Source: Filimonas zeae (GTDB lineage Bacteria > Bacteroidota > Bacteroidia > Chitinophagales > Chitinophagaceae). Taken from it: a stretch of DNA of 64,000 nt. Below, piece after piece: positions 52,298 to 60,435 of this stretch; positions within the stretch are counted from its first letter, which is position 1, and each line of letters begins with the position of its first letter. The notes below the pieces were generated by a model. It had not been told where the DNA came from. It searched no databases and was given only the letters and a program-made list of their open reading frames with translations. The DNA lies in contig NZ_BMIB01000002.1 in the NCBI RefSeq assembly GCF_014641615.1, positions 1,116,001-1,180,000 of the forward strand, in the 5' to 3' direction. The translations under genes were made by a program, and so were the position numbers.

Positions 52298-53794
52298 ATG
52301 GCAAAAATTGCAGTTATAGGCGCAGGCTTTTCCGGCATCAGCGCCGCCTGCTATCTGGCACAGGCAGGGCATAAAGTACATGTGTACGAAAAAAATGCCA
52401 CTGCCGGCGGGCGTGCCCGCCAGCTGAAAACAGACAGCGGGTATGTATTTGATATGGGCCCCAGCTGGTACTGGATGCCAGATGTGTTCCGCAATTTCTT
52501 TGGGCATTTTAACCACCGGGTAGAAGATCTGTATCAGCTGCAGTTGCTGAACCCTTCTTTTGATGTGGTATATCCCCAACAGGAAACACTGCATATACCG
52601 GCCGATTATAATCAGTTAAAGGCCATGTTTGAAGCTATAGAGCCAGGCGCCGGTAAACAGCTGGATGCGTTTATGCAGGATGCCCGCCTTAAATACGAAA
52701 TAGGCATGGAACAACTGGTGCATAAACCAGGCCTTTCGCTGATGGAATTTATGGACACCCATGTAATCCGTGAAGCACTGCGGCTGAAGGTATTTTCCTC
52801 TTTCAGCAAGCATGTGCGGAGGCACTTCCGTCATCCTAAGCTGATTGCGTTGATGGAGTTTCCCGTGTTGTTTCTGGGTGCTACCCCGCAAAACACGCCC
52901 GCCCTGTACAGCCTCATGAACTATGCAGGCCTGCAGCTGGGTACCTGGTACCCCCAGGGAGGTTTTGGAAAGGTGATAGACGCCATGGTTACACTGGCGG
53001 AAAGCATGGGTGTTATTTTTCATTACAACAGTGAAGTACAGGCTATTGATGCCACCGGAAGCAAAGTACACTCGCTAAAGGTAAACGGACAGCAGCAAAC
53101 GGTGGACGCAATTGTAGCCGCCGCCGATTACCACCATGTGGAAAGTAAACTGCTGCCAACCCGCTACCGCAACTATGGCGAGGCTTACTGGAACAAAAGA
53201 ACGTTTGCGCCTTCTTCCCTTATCTTTTATATCGGCCTAAGCAAACGCCTGCCCGCACTGGCGCATCACACGTTGTTTTTTGATGAAGCGCTGGACCAGC
53301 ATGCGCAGGAAATTTACAAAAACCCGCAATGGCCCACCAAACCACTGTTTTACGTTTGCTGCCCTTCGCAAACGGATGACACGGTAGCGCCGCCCGGCCA
53401 CGAAAACCTGTTTATTCTTATGCCCATTGCACCAGGGCTGGAAGACACAGAAGCCCTGCGGGAACAATACTTTCAGCTGATTATAAAACGGCTGGAAGAA
53501 CAGGTACAGGAACCTGTAGCGGCGTTTATTGATTACCGGAAAAGTTATTGCGTAAACGACTTTATTAACGATTATCACTCGTACAAAGGCAATGCTTACG
53601 GGCTGGCCAACACCCTGCGGCAAACCGCCAATCTTAAACCAAAACTCCGCAACCGGCAACTGCGCAACCTGCTGTATGCAGGCCAGCTTACCGTTCCGGG
53701 CCCCGGCGTTCCACCATCACTGATATCCGGCAAACTGGCCGCGAATGAACTTATCCGTCAACTAAAGAAAACAAACCATGAAGCAGTTATTTGA
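52298..53794 (+). CDS. crtI: Phytoene desaturase
   Basis: A 498-residue FAD-dependent CrtI-type desaturase. The dinucleotide-binding GAGFSG is at residues 8-13, followed by EKNATAGGRARQLKTDSGY and FDMGPSWYWMP. The C-terminal FAD segment is YAGQLTVPGPGVPPSLISGK. It converts phytoene through successive desaturations to lycopene at the membrane. Its stop overlaps the crtB start by 17 bases, showing tight co-translation. Related enzymes desaturate diapophytoene, but the lycopene cyclase and hydroxylase downstream point to the C40 pathway. Confidence 0.95.
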   Translation: MAKIAVIGAGFSGISAACYLAQAGHKVHVYEKNATAGGRARQLKTDSGYVFDMGPSWYWMPDVFRNFFGHFNHRVEDLYQLQLLNPSFDVVYPQQETLHIPADYNQLKAMFEAIEPGAGKQLDAFMQDARLKYEIGMEQLVHKPGLSLMEFMDTHVIREALRLKVFSSFSKHVRRHFRHPKLIALMEFPVLFLGATPQNTPALYSLMNYAGLQLGTWYPQGGFGKVIDAMVTLAESMGVIFHYNSEVQAIDATGSKVHSLKVNGQQQTVDAIVAAADYHHVESKLLPTRYRNYGEAYWNKRTFAPSSLIFYIGLSKRLPALAHHTLFFDEALDQHAQEIYKNPQWPTKPLFYVCCPSQTDDTVAPPGHENLFILMPIAPGLEDTEALREQYFQLIIKRLEEQVQEPVAAFIDYRKSYCVNDFINDYHSYKGNAYGLANTLRQTANLKPKLRNRQLRNLLYAGQLTVPGPGVPPSLISGKLAANELIRQLKKTNHEAVI

Positions 53795-54614
53795 TGATTT
53801 ATCGGTAGAGATAAGCAAAATCACTACCCGTAAATACAGCACCAGCTTTTCTATTGGCATTTACTTTCTGCAGCCCTGCATACGCGATGCTGTATATTCT
53901 ATTTATGGCTTTGTACGGGTGGCAGATGAAATTGTTGACAGCTTTGAAGGTTACAACAAACAGCAGTTGCTGAGCCATTTCAGAAACGATACGTACCGTG
54001 CGCTGGAAGCAGGTATTTCTACCAACCCCATTTTGAACGCTTTTCAGAAAGTAGTAAACCAGTACCGTGTTCCGCACGAATTGATTAACGCTTTTCTGGA
54101 AAGTATGGAAATGGACCTGGCCAAGGTGGAATATACCGAACAGAAATACCAGCAATACATTTACGGCTCTGCCGAAGTGGTAGGCCTGATGTGCCTGTGT
54201 GTTTTTTGCAATGGCGACAGGCAGTATTACGAGCAGCTGAAGCCCTATGCCATGCGGCTGGGTGCCGCTTTTCAGAAGGTAAATTTTCTGCGCGATGCCA
54301 AAAGCGATTATGAGCTGCTGGACCGCACCTATTTTCCCGATGTAAACCTGCAAAACTTTAACTGCGAAGCCAAACGGCAGATTGAAGCAGATATAGAAGC
54401 CGATTTCCGCGAGGCACTTACGGGTATAAAAATGCTGCCCGCCTCTTCTAAAACCGGCGTATACCTGGCTTATGTATATTACAACAGTTTGTTTAAGAAA
54501 ATTAAAAAACTGCCGGCCCGGGAAATTTTGCAGCAGCGTATACGTATTAATAATACGCGTAAAATAGGGCTGATGCTAAACAGCCTGTTGCAACAAAAAA
54601 TGAACTGGATATGA
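53778..54614 (+). CDS. crtB: Phytoene synthase
   Basis: A 278-residue trans-isoprenyl synthase. The first aspartate-rich motif is D50-EIV-D54 in VRVADEIVDSFEGY, and the second is FLRDAKSDYELLDR (D173, D177). It also has the YCxxVAG-like region in YGSAEVVGLMCL. It joins two geranylgeranyl diphosphate molecules into phytoene. GGPP synthase (crtE) is not in this window and must come from elsewhere. The gene overlaps crtI at its 5' end and the next gene by 4 bases (ATGA). Confidence 0.95.
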   Translation: MKQLFDDLSVEISKITTRKYSTSFSIGIYFLQPCIRDAVYSIYGFVRVADEIVDSFEGYNKQQLLSHFRNDTYRALEAGISTNPILNAFQKVVNQYRVPHELINAFLESMEMDLAKVEYTEQKYQQYIYGSAEVVGLMCLCVFCNGDRQYYEQLKPYAMRLGAAFQKVNFLRDAKSDYELLDRTYFPDVNLQNFNCEAKRQIEADIEADFREALTGIKMLPASSKTGVYLAYVYYNSLFKKIKKLPAREILQQRIRINNTRKIGLMLNSLLQQKMNWI

Positions 54615-55084
54615 AAGTACTGATGCTTACACTGTTACTGATGGCAGGCAGTTTTTACCGGGCGGAAGAACCAACCCTTTCTACCGTGCGCACACTGCTA
54701 AAAAAAGCCGCCGATGATAAAGCCAGCTGCAAACAGCTGATAAGCTTATTACAGCCGTATACTGCGCAAAACAATCCGCTGATGTATGGCTATTACGGCG
54801 TGGCTACCATGGCACAGGCTAAGCATGCTTTTAACCCGGTTACCAAACTGAGTCATTTTAAAAAAGGAAAGGGCATGCTGAACGATGCCATAGCACAGGA
54901 CGGTAATAATACCGAACTGCGTATGCTACGTTATGCAGCGCAGAAACAGGCCCCTTCATTTTTAAACTATAAAGAACACCTGCGGGAAGATGAAGCGTTT
55001 TTAACAGCCGCGCTGCCCAACATTACCGATAGCTACCTGAAAACGGAGGTATCGGGATTTTTACAAAACACGAAAAGCCAATAA
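54611..55084 (+). CDS. Unknown exported protein in the carotenoid operon
   Basis: A 157-residue protein with a signal peptide-like start (MKVLMLTLLLMAGSFYRAEE). The mature part is helical with TPR-like spacing (LLKKAADDKASCKQLISLL, GYYGVATMAQAKHAF, KGKGMLNDAIAQDGNN). No enzyme motif is seen. It overlaps crtB by 4 bases and is followed after 1 base by crtZ, so it is translationally embedded in the pathway. A helper role, for example in pigment placement in the envelope, is possible but is inference only. Confidence 0.75.
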   Translation: MKVLMLTLLLMAGSFYRAEEPTLSTVRTLLKKAADDKASCKQLISLLQPYTAQNNPLMYGYYGVATMAQAKHAFNPVTKLSHFKKGKGMLNDAIAQDGNNTELRMLRYAAQKQAPSFLNYKEHLREDEAFLTAALPNITDSYLKTEVSGFLQNTKSQ

Positions 55085-55085
55085 C

Positions 55086-55562
55086 ATGACAGACGTTCTT
55101 ATTAAAATAGCCATAGTGTTCATAACCTTCCTGCTAATGGAAGGCGTGGCCTGGTTTACGCACAAGTATATCATGCACGGCCTGTTGTGGTACCTGCATA
55201 AAGACCATCATAAAAAAGAAACCGAAGGCTTTCTGGAAAAGAACGATTTCTTCTTTCTCATTTTTGCCATACCCGGTATTATCTGTTTATTCTTTGGTGC
55301 GCAAAACGGCTTTAGTTACGTGTTTTTTGCAGGCGTAGGTATTACGCTGTATGGCGCCGCCTACTTTTTTGTGCATGATATATTTATACACCAGCGCTTT
55401 AAATGGATGCGTAACAGCAACAGCATTTACTTCCGGGCACTGCGCCGGGCGCATAAAATGCACCACAAACACATTAACAAAGAACATGGTGAATGCTTTG
55501 GTATGCTGTTCGTACCGTTTAAATATTTCCGTGAAGCAAAAACCCAAAGTCAGACATCATGA
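55086..55562 (+). CDS. crtZ: Beta-carotene hydroxylase (CrtZ-type, fatty acid hydroxylase superfamily)
   Basis: A 158-residue membrane protein with the di-iron histidine clusters of the family: H26 and H31 in THKYIMHG, H38 with H41 and H42 in LHKDHHKK, H97 and H102 in VHDIFIHQRF, and H123, H126, H127 and H129 in RRAHKMHHKH. Four hydrophobic segments surround them. It would hydroxylate the beta-rings of beta-carotene to give cryptoxanthin and zeaxanthin. The start at 55086 lies 1 base after the preceding stop, and the stop overlaps the lycopene cyclase gene by 4 bases. Confidence 0.92.
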   Translation: MTDVLIKIAIVFITFLLMEGVAWFTHKYIMHGLLWYLHKDHHKKETEGFLEKNDFFFLIFAIPGIICLFFGAQNGFSYVFFAGVGITLYGAAYFFVHDIFIHQRFKWMRNSNSIYFRALRRAHKMHHKHINKEHGECFGMLFVPFKYFREAKTQSQTS

Positions 55563-56263
55563 AGTGGTTGTATATGTATGTAAATATGGGCACCATACTG
55601 GTTCCCTTCCTGTATTCGTTTCATCCACGTATCCGCTTTTATAAAGAATTCGGGCACTTTTTAGTATCGGCCAGTATTTCCGCGCTGTTTTTTGTAATAT
55701 GGGATAGCATTTTTACTGTCCATGGTGTATGGCACTTTAATCCCGATTATGTACTGGGTATTTACATAGGCAACCTGCCACTGGAAGAAGTGCTGTTTTT
55801 TTACTGCATCCCCTTCTCGTGCCAGTTTACCTTTTTCTGCCTGGAAAAATTCTGGCCGGTACGCTGGAGCCGCAAAGCAGAAAACTGGTTTGTGCTGGTG
55901 TTTACTGTGGTGCTGGTAGGTATAAGCGTTGTATACCGCAGGCAGGCTTACACCTGCATTACCTTTTCTATAACAGCACTTATATTTCTGGCGCTGAAAT
56001 TTATAGCTAAGGTTGACTGGCTGCACAAAGCAGCTACGTATTATTCGGTATTACTATTGCCCTTTTTTATTGTAAACGGCATACTAACCGGCACCGGCCC
56101 TGATGCGCCTGTAGTAATATATAACGATGCAGAAAACATGGGCATACGCCTGTTAACCATACCTATAGAAGATGTTATTTACGGTTTTGAAATGTTCCTG
56201 CTGAATATTTTCTTTTTTAAACTTATAAGCAGCAGAAGCAGAAAAGTAGCATTGTCAATGTAG
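55559..56263 (+). CDS. Lycopene beta-cyclase, fused CrtYc-CrtYd type
   Basis: A 234-residue membrane protein with six or seven helices, made of two repeats of the lycopene cyclase domain. The conserved acidic motif appears in each half: LPLEEVLFFYCIPFS at about 73-87 and IPIEDVIYGFEMFLL near residue 205. This membrane-type cyclase (separate CrtYc/CrtYd in actinobacteria, fused in archaea and Bacteroidota) closes lycopene ends into beta-rings. It is the last gene of the operon. With crtI, crtB and crtZ it gives a route from GGPP to zeaxanthin-like carotenoids; no ketolase gene is present. Confidence 0.92.
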   Translation: MKWLYMYVNMGTILVPFLYSFHPRIRFYKEFGHFLVSASISALFFVIWDSIFTVHGVWHFNPDYVLGIYIGNLPLEEVLFFYCIPFSCQFTFFCLEKFWPVRWSRKAENWFVLVFTVVLVGISVVYRRQAYTCITFSITALIFLALKFIAKVDWLHKAATYYSVLLLPFFIVNGILTGTGPDAPVVIYNDAENMGIRLLTIPIEDVIYGFEMFLLNIFFFKLISSRSRKVALSM

Positions 56264-56276
56264 TGTACCAGATATA

Positions 56277-56320
56277 ATACAACCGCCCGGTGGCCACAGG
56301 ACGCAACAGGACGGTTGTAT
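56277..56320 (+). terminator. Inverted repeat at the end of the carotenoid operon
   Basis: ATACAACCG and CGGTTGTAT form a perfect 9-bp pair around a 26-base loop, 13 bases after the operon stop. There is no T-tract, so this is a possible terminator only. Confidence 0.4.
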
Positions 56321-56382
56321 GCCCCACTACCTTAGTTTAGCAGTCTGTAACAGATACGCAACCAAACCAACACGATTGCTTT

Positions 56383-57204
56383 ATGAAACGCATTACTATT
56401 GCTATTGCCCTCCTGCTGTTTATGCTACCTTTCTCTTACGCGCTGCCACCTGCCGATACTACCCGCCCACCGATAGTAATACTGAGCTTTGACGATGCAG
56501 AAATAAGCCACTACACCGTAGTAGCACCAATGCTGAAAAAATACCACTGCAATGCCACCTTCTTTGTATGCGACTTTCCCCGTAAAACCCCGGCAGACTC
56601 TGTGGAGTTTATGAACTGGCAACAGATTCAGCGGTTACACCAGATGGGCTTTGAAATAGGCAACCATACCGGCCACCATAAAAACGTAACCAAACTAACC
56701 CGCGGGCAGCTGCAACAGGAAATTCAATATGTAGATGATAAGTGCAGCTCCTAGGGCATACCTAAACCTGTTTCCTTTGCCTACCCTGGCAACCGTGCCG
56801 ATTCGCAGGCGCAGGTAGTGTTACACGAAATGGGCTATAACTATGCCCGCGCCGGCAACAGCCAGTACTTTAACCCCGCCACTTATTCTTTACTGGAACT
56901 TCCCAGCTATACCATGGGCTCCACAGAAAAATTACTGACCCGCACCCGCAAGGCCCCGGAAGAACTGCAGCCCGGACAGATACTGATATTTACCATTCAC
57001 GGCGTGCCCGACATATTGCACCCGGATTACACTACCACACCGGAACACCTGGAAAGCTTTCTGCAACTGATACAGCAACGCCATTATAAGGTAATTGCCC
57101 TGCGGGAACTGGGGGAATATCTACCGAAAGCATCCGTGAATGTTACTGCACCTTGTTTAGCAACTGAAGATGTTTTTTACGATGACCACCTGGGTCGAAG
57201 GTAG
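56383..57204 (+). pseudogene. Polysaccharide deacetylase gene interrupted by an in-frame TAG
   Basis: A NodB-type deacetylase frame of 274 codons. It has a signal peptide (about 1-22), motif 1 VILSFDDAEISHYTVVAPML and motif 2 FEIGNHTGHHKNVTKL, then TAG at 56752-56754 after DDKCSS. Immediately after it, in the same frame, comes GIPKPVSFAYPGNRADS, the usual motif 3, then GYNYARAGNSQYFNP and a final ILIFTIHGVPD histidine motif. The residue at the TAG in such a CxxLGIPKP context is normally leucine, so a TTG-to-TAG change is likely. Everything else is intact. The 3' end overlaps the convergent VWA gene by 62 bases. Without readthrough the product lacks half of the active site. Confidence 0.85.
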
Positions 57205-58615
57205 TAGCAGCGGAAGCCCACTCCTTAATACTACTTAAGGTAACGCCTCTTGTATAGGCCGATCCACGGAGATATGCACCTAATGCTGCCAGGGAAGAAG
57301 CAAAACGCATATCCTCACTCGCCTCAGCAAAACTATTGCCATTATCATAAATATCCAGCGACAGCGGAATGCTGGCTTCATCAGCACTTTTCTTATACCG
57401 GAACTGTATGCCAAAGGAAGGCTTCAATTTAAAGGCAGCATTGGCTACAGGCTTTACTTCGTAAATGGCCGTGACGGTTTGCCCCGCCCCTATTTCACCC
57501 GCATCTTTGCTATCATCTTTAAAATCATCATTGGTAAGCGATCTGTTTTCGTAACCAATCAGCCGGTATTCTTCCACCAGATCTTTGTTAAAGCTCACCT
57601 GTACTTTTACATCTTTAGCCACTGTAACAAACTTATTGTATTCCTCAATAAACAACTTTTGCAGTTCAGCCTCACTATCCAGATACTCATACGTACCATC
57701 ACCTTTATTGGCAATCTTTTCCATCATAGCCTCGTTATAGTTACCCAACCCCACCCCCAGCGTGGTTAAATAAATGCCCCTGGCCTTATATTCTTCTATC
57801 AGCTTTATCAGCTCATCGGTGTTGGTAATGCCTACGTTAAAATCGCCATCTGTACCCAGTATTATCCGGTTGTTACCACCCGCTATAAAGTTTTCATTGG
57901 CTATCTGATAAGCCCTTTTTATCCCCCCTGCACCATTGGTGCTTCCGGAAGCGCCCAAACCTTTAATAGCTGCAATAATTTCATTCTTTTTAGTACCGGG
58001 TGTAGATAACAACCTCACCGCATCCTCACCGGCATAGGTAACAATGGCAATTTTATCTTCCGCACGCATCTGGTTTACAAAAGTGATAAATCCATTCTTT
58101 AACAGTTCCAGCTTATCCGGTGTACTCATAGAGCCCGACACATCAATCACCAGCACAAAATTGGCCGCAGGGTAGTTTGCCTTTTCCACACTTTTACCCT
58201 TAATACCAATACGCACCAGTTTATGCGCCGTATTCCAGGGACAGGTGCTTACCTCTCCGTTAACTGCTATATTATTACCATCAACAGGATCGGGATAGTT
58301 ATAGGTGAAGTAGTTGATAAACTCCTCTGTACGAATGGCATCTTTATAATGGTTCAGCTGCATGCTGGTTTCCAGCGCTTTACGCACCAAAGCATAAGAA
58401 CCTCCATCTGCATCTACTGAAAAAGTGGTAACTGCCGAATCTTTGGTTTTAATAAAAGGATTCTCCTGAATGGCATCCATTTTACCTATTGTACCTCCCG
58501 GATTAGTACCAAAGCCATCTGTTGCATAAGATAGCTGCGCGGAATGAGAGCCTTTATTACATGCTCCCAGTGCTATCAGGCCCGGCAGAATACATGCAGT
58601 AAGGAGTTTTTTCAT
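57143..58615 (-). CDS. VWA-domain lipoprotein (YfbK-like)
   Basis: A 490-residue lipoprotein (lipobox IALGACN, cysteine 19) from the ATG at 58615; 40 further codons upstream do not look like the family. An N-terminal VWA-associated domain covers about 60-140 (TTFSVDADGGSYALVRKALE). The VWA domain covers about 150-335 with an intact MIDAS: D158-x-S160-x-S162 in VIDVSGSMS, the threonine in GASGSTNGAGGI and the aspartate in LGTDGDFNVG. A C-terminal DUF3520 domain follows. The family binds metal-dependent protein partners at the envelope; its role is unknown. Its 3' end overlaps the broken deacetylase gene. Confidence 0.93.
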   Translation of the reverse strand: MKKLLTACILPGLIALGACNKGSHSAQLSYATDGFGTNPGGTIGKMDAIQENPFIKTKDSAVTTFSVDADGGSYALVRKALETSMQLNHYKDAIRTEEFINYFTYNYPDPVDGNNIAVNGEVSTCPWNTAHKLVRIGIKGKSVEKANYPAANFVLVIDVSGSMSTPDKLELLKNGFITFVNQMRAEDKIAIVTYAGEDAVRLLSTPGTKKNEIIAAIKGLGASGSTNGAGGIKRAYQIANENFIAGGNNRIILGTDGDFNVGITNTDELIKLIEEYKARGIYLTTLGVGLGNYNEAMMEKIANKGDGTYEYLDSEAELQKLFIEEYNKFVTVAKDVKVQVSFNKDLVEEYRLIGYENRSLTNDDFKDDSKDAGEIGAGQTVTAIYEVKPVANAAFKLKPSFGIQFRYKKSADEASIPLSLDIYDNGNSFAEASEDMRFASSLAALGAYLRGSAYTRGVTLSSIKEWASAATTFDPGGHRKKHLQLLNKVQ

Positions 58616-58791
58616 ATGCTTTTTTAACCCGTGACAACTAACCCCACCATTTAGTTGCGTGGCTACAAGTTTATTATTGCTTAAATTATCATAATGATGC
58701 GCAAATTCCCCGTCCGTAACCCGGCGCCCGCACATCTATAACCTACAGGCACCAGGAACAGTAATTGCAACCCTATTAAAAACGTAATCCT

Positions 58792-59346
58792 ATGAGCATC
58801 GTAAAAGTAATAGAGGTAATTGCCTCCTCCGAAAAAAGCATTGAAGATGCGTTGCAGCAGGCTGTGGCAGAAGCATCTAAAACTATCCGGAACATTGATT
58901 CTGTATATGTTAAAGATATTAAGGCCCATGTAAAAGACGGCAAAATAACCAGCTACGGATTGATTTCGAAAATATCCTTCCGCCTGGATGAAAATGGGCA
59001 GGATAGTGAGCCTTCGCAAGCGGCAACTGAATCAGAAGCAACACCGCAGGCATCAAAAGCTACCAATGCAGCCAGCGTAACACCTAAGGTGCCGCAGCAG
59101 GCAGAGGCAACAACAGAGGCATCGGCACAACCAACGCCTGAAGCATCGCAGCAGGAAGGTTCAGAACAAACATCATCAGAAGAAAGATATAAGCAGGGAG
59201 TTACCGCAGATCAGGAGCAGGAAGCACAACCGCAGGCACAATCTGAACAGGAAACGCAACCGGAGCAGGAACGCGAAGAAGTGGAATCCGAAGAGGAAAA
59301 AGAAGAAAAACCTGCACATCAGAAAGACTTTGTACCTGCCCACTAG
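58792..59346 (+). CDS. Dodecin-family protein with long acidic tail
   Basis: A 184-residue protein. Residues 1-67 are a dodecin domain (SIVKVIEVIASSEKSIEDAL, ASKTIRNIDSVYVKDIKAHV, GKITSYGLISKISFRLDE). Dodecins form hollow dodecamers that bind flavins or CoA in the cytoplasm, and ordinary ones are only about 70 residues. The usual tryptophan of SWEDA is isoleucine here (SIEDA). Residues 68-184 are a disordered tail of Q, E, A, S, T and P that ends almost purely acidic (EREEVESEEEKEEKPAHQKD). Twelve such tails would surround the shell. A terminator overlaps its stop codon. Confidence 0.88.
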   Translation: MSIVKVIEVIASSEKSIEDALQQAVAEASKTIRNIDSVYVKDIKAHVKDGKITSYGLISKISFRLDENGQDSEPSQAATESEATPQASKATNAASVTPKVPQQAEATTEASAQPTPEASQQEGSEQTSSEERYKQGVTADQEQEAQPQAQSEQETQPEQEREEVESEEEKEEKPAHQKDFVPAH

Positions 59347-59360
59347 GCAGGTATTTTTTT
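59333..59360 (+). terminator. Intrinsic terminator overlapping the dodecin stop
   Basis: TACCTGCC pairs with GGCAGGTA around the loop CACTA, followed by TTTTTTT. The stop codon TAG lies partly in the loop. Confidence 0.88.
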
Positions 59361-59369
59361 GCAACAACG

Positions 59370-59403
59370 CCCGGAAAAGCTTACGCCCCGTAAGCCCTCC
59401 GGG
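59370..59403. terminator. Hairpin between the dodecin gene and the AidA/PixA operon
   Basis: GCTTACG pairs with CGTAAGC around a 3-base loop, extended outside by CCCGGA with TCCGGG. There is no T-tract on either strand. It lies 50 bases after the last gene of the minus-strand operon and may protect or end that transcript. Confidence 0.45.
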
Positions 59404-59452
59404 AGTGTGTTACGAAAGATAATGTACAGGTTAGCGCTCAGGTATTATCAGG

Positions 59453-59986
59453 CTACGCTACTGGTACTATCTTCAGGGAGGGGGTATTGAGATTAAAATA
59501 ATTTTTCTTTGCAGGATCTTCTGTACCTACTTCCAGTACAAACCGGTACTTATATACACCCACCGGAACATCTGCCAGCAACGCACCCGCCCAGTAATAA
59601 TAAACAGAGGTATATTTAGAACGTATTTTATCAGGGCCACCAATAATTTTTATTTCGCGGAATATCTGATCGCTGGCTACATCTGTTCCGCTTTCATTCA
59701 GCAGTACAATATTGTTTATTTTAGCAAAGGGTGGAAAAGTGCCGTCTGGTCTTTTGCCGGAGTCCATGGCAAAAATAAGCCAGTTCAGAATCTGTCCCTG
59801 CTTACAAACCGTTTGTAAATGATCGGTGCCCTGTCCGGTGCTTTCCAGACAATTATCCATCATAAACACATTGCCATCCAGCGATTGGTTAGCGTTTGTG
59901 TTATAAATATCTACAAACGTAACCAGGTTAAGCTGTACAGAGTTAAAGGCAAAGCCACCCGTGTCGGTAGTTTTAGACTGCTCCAT
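59453..59986 (-). CDS. AidA/PixA (inclusion-body) family protein, copy 1
   Basis: A 177-residue protein with no signal peptide. Family landmarks are SLDGNVFMMDNCLESTGQGT, then the strand KQGQILNWLIFAMD, and in the C-terminal half YYYWAGALLADVPVGVYKYR followed by FVLEVGTEDP and TPSLKIVPV. These align with PixA, an inclusion-body protein of Xenorhabdus, and with AidA, a quorum-sensing-linked protein of Ralstonia and Burkholderia. The G-x-GT motif has D in place of the second G (GQGTD). It has 28 extra N-terminal residues compared with the other copies. It is the last gene of the six-gene operon, 32 bases after copy 2. Confidence 0.8.
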   Translation of the reverse strand: MEQSKTTDTGGFAFNSVQLNLVTFVDIYNTNANQSLDGNVFMMDNCLESTGQGTDHLQTVCKQGQILNWLIFAMDSGKRPDGTFPPFAKINNIVLLNESGTDVASDQIFREIKIIGGPDKIRSKYTSVYYYWAGALLADVPVGVYKYRFVLEVGTEDPAKKNYFNLNTPSLKIVPVA

Positions 59987-60018
59987 TTATAATAGTTTTG
60001 AAATAAGATAATGTTGCG

Positions 60019-60417
60019 TTAGCCAATTAAAGAAGGCAAGTCCAGTGTTTCAATTTGTTGCTTCTGTGTACCTACCTCAAACGTTATTTTATAAGGGGTA
60101 GATGTTACCTCTTTCAACACATGGCCCTCCCAGTAAATAACATCCGATTGCGGATACTTTTTTTGCTCCAGTTTGCATACCGTACTATCCATTTCTATCT
60201 TATATAGCTGCGCGTAGGCTTCCGGCTCCAGCGCCATCAGTGTCCATATTAATTTATCACCTGCCTGCACCTTTGTTTTTAACACACCGGTACCCAGGTT
60301 GGTAGAGCCGTTAGATTTATTGTCATCAAACAAATAGAGATTCTTTTGCATAGAATCGCTGGCAAGTGCTCCCACCACATCTATAAGAGAAAGTATTGTA
60401 ATTGTTCTTGGTTCCAT
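60019..60417 (-). CDS. AidA/PixA family protein, copy 2
   Basis: A 132-residue protein, the smallest of the four. The N-terminal TITILSLIDVVGALASDSMQ leads to KNLYLFDDNKSNGSTNLGTG, then VLKTKVQAGDKLIWTLMALE. The C-terminal half has VIYWEGHVLKEVTSTPYKIT, then FEVGTQ and LDLPSLIG. These are the same landmarks as in the other copies. There is no signal peptide or membrane segment, so it is expected in the cytoplasm unless a dedicated export route exists. It lies 18 bases after copy 3 in the operon. Confidence 0.8.
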   Translation of the reverse strand: MEPRTITILSLIDVVGALASDSMQKNLYLFDDNKSNGSTNLGTGVLKTKVQAGDKLIWTLMALEPEAYAQLYKIEMDSTVCKLEQKKYPQSDVIYWEGHVLKEVTSTPYKITFEVGTQKQQIETLDLPSLIG

Positions 60418-60435
60418 TGTAAGGTTATTTGGTTG

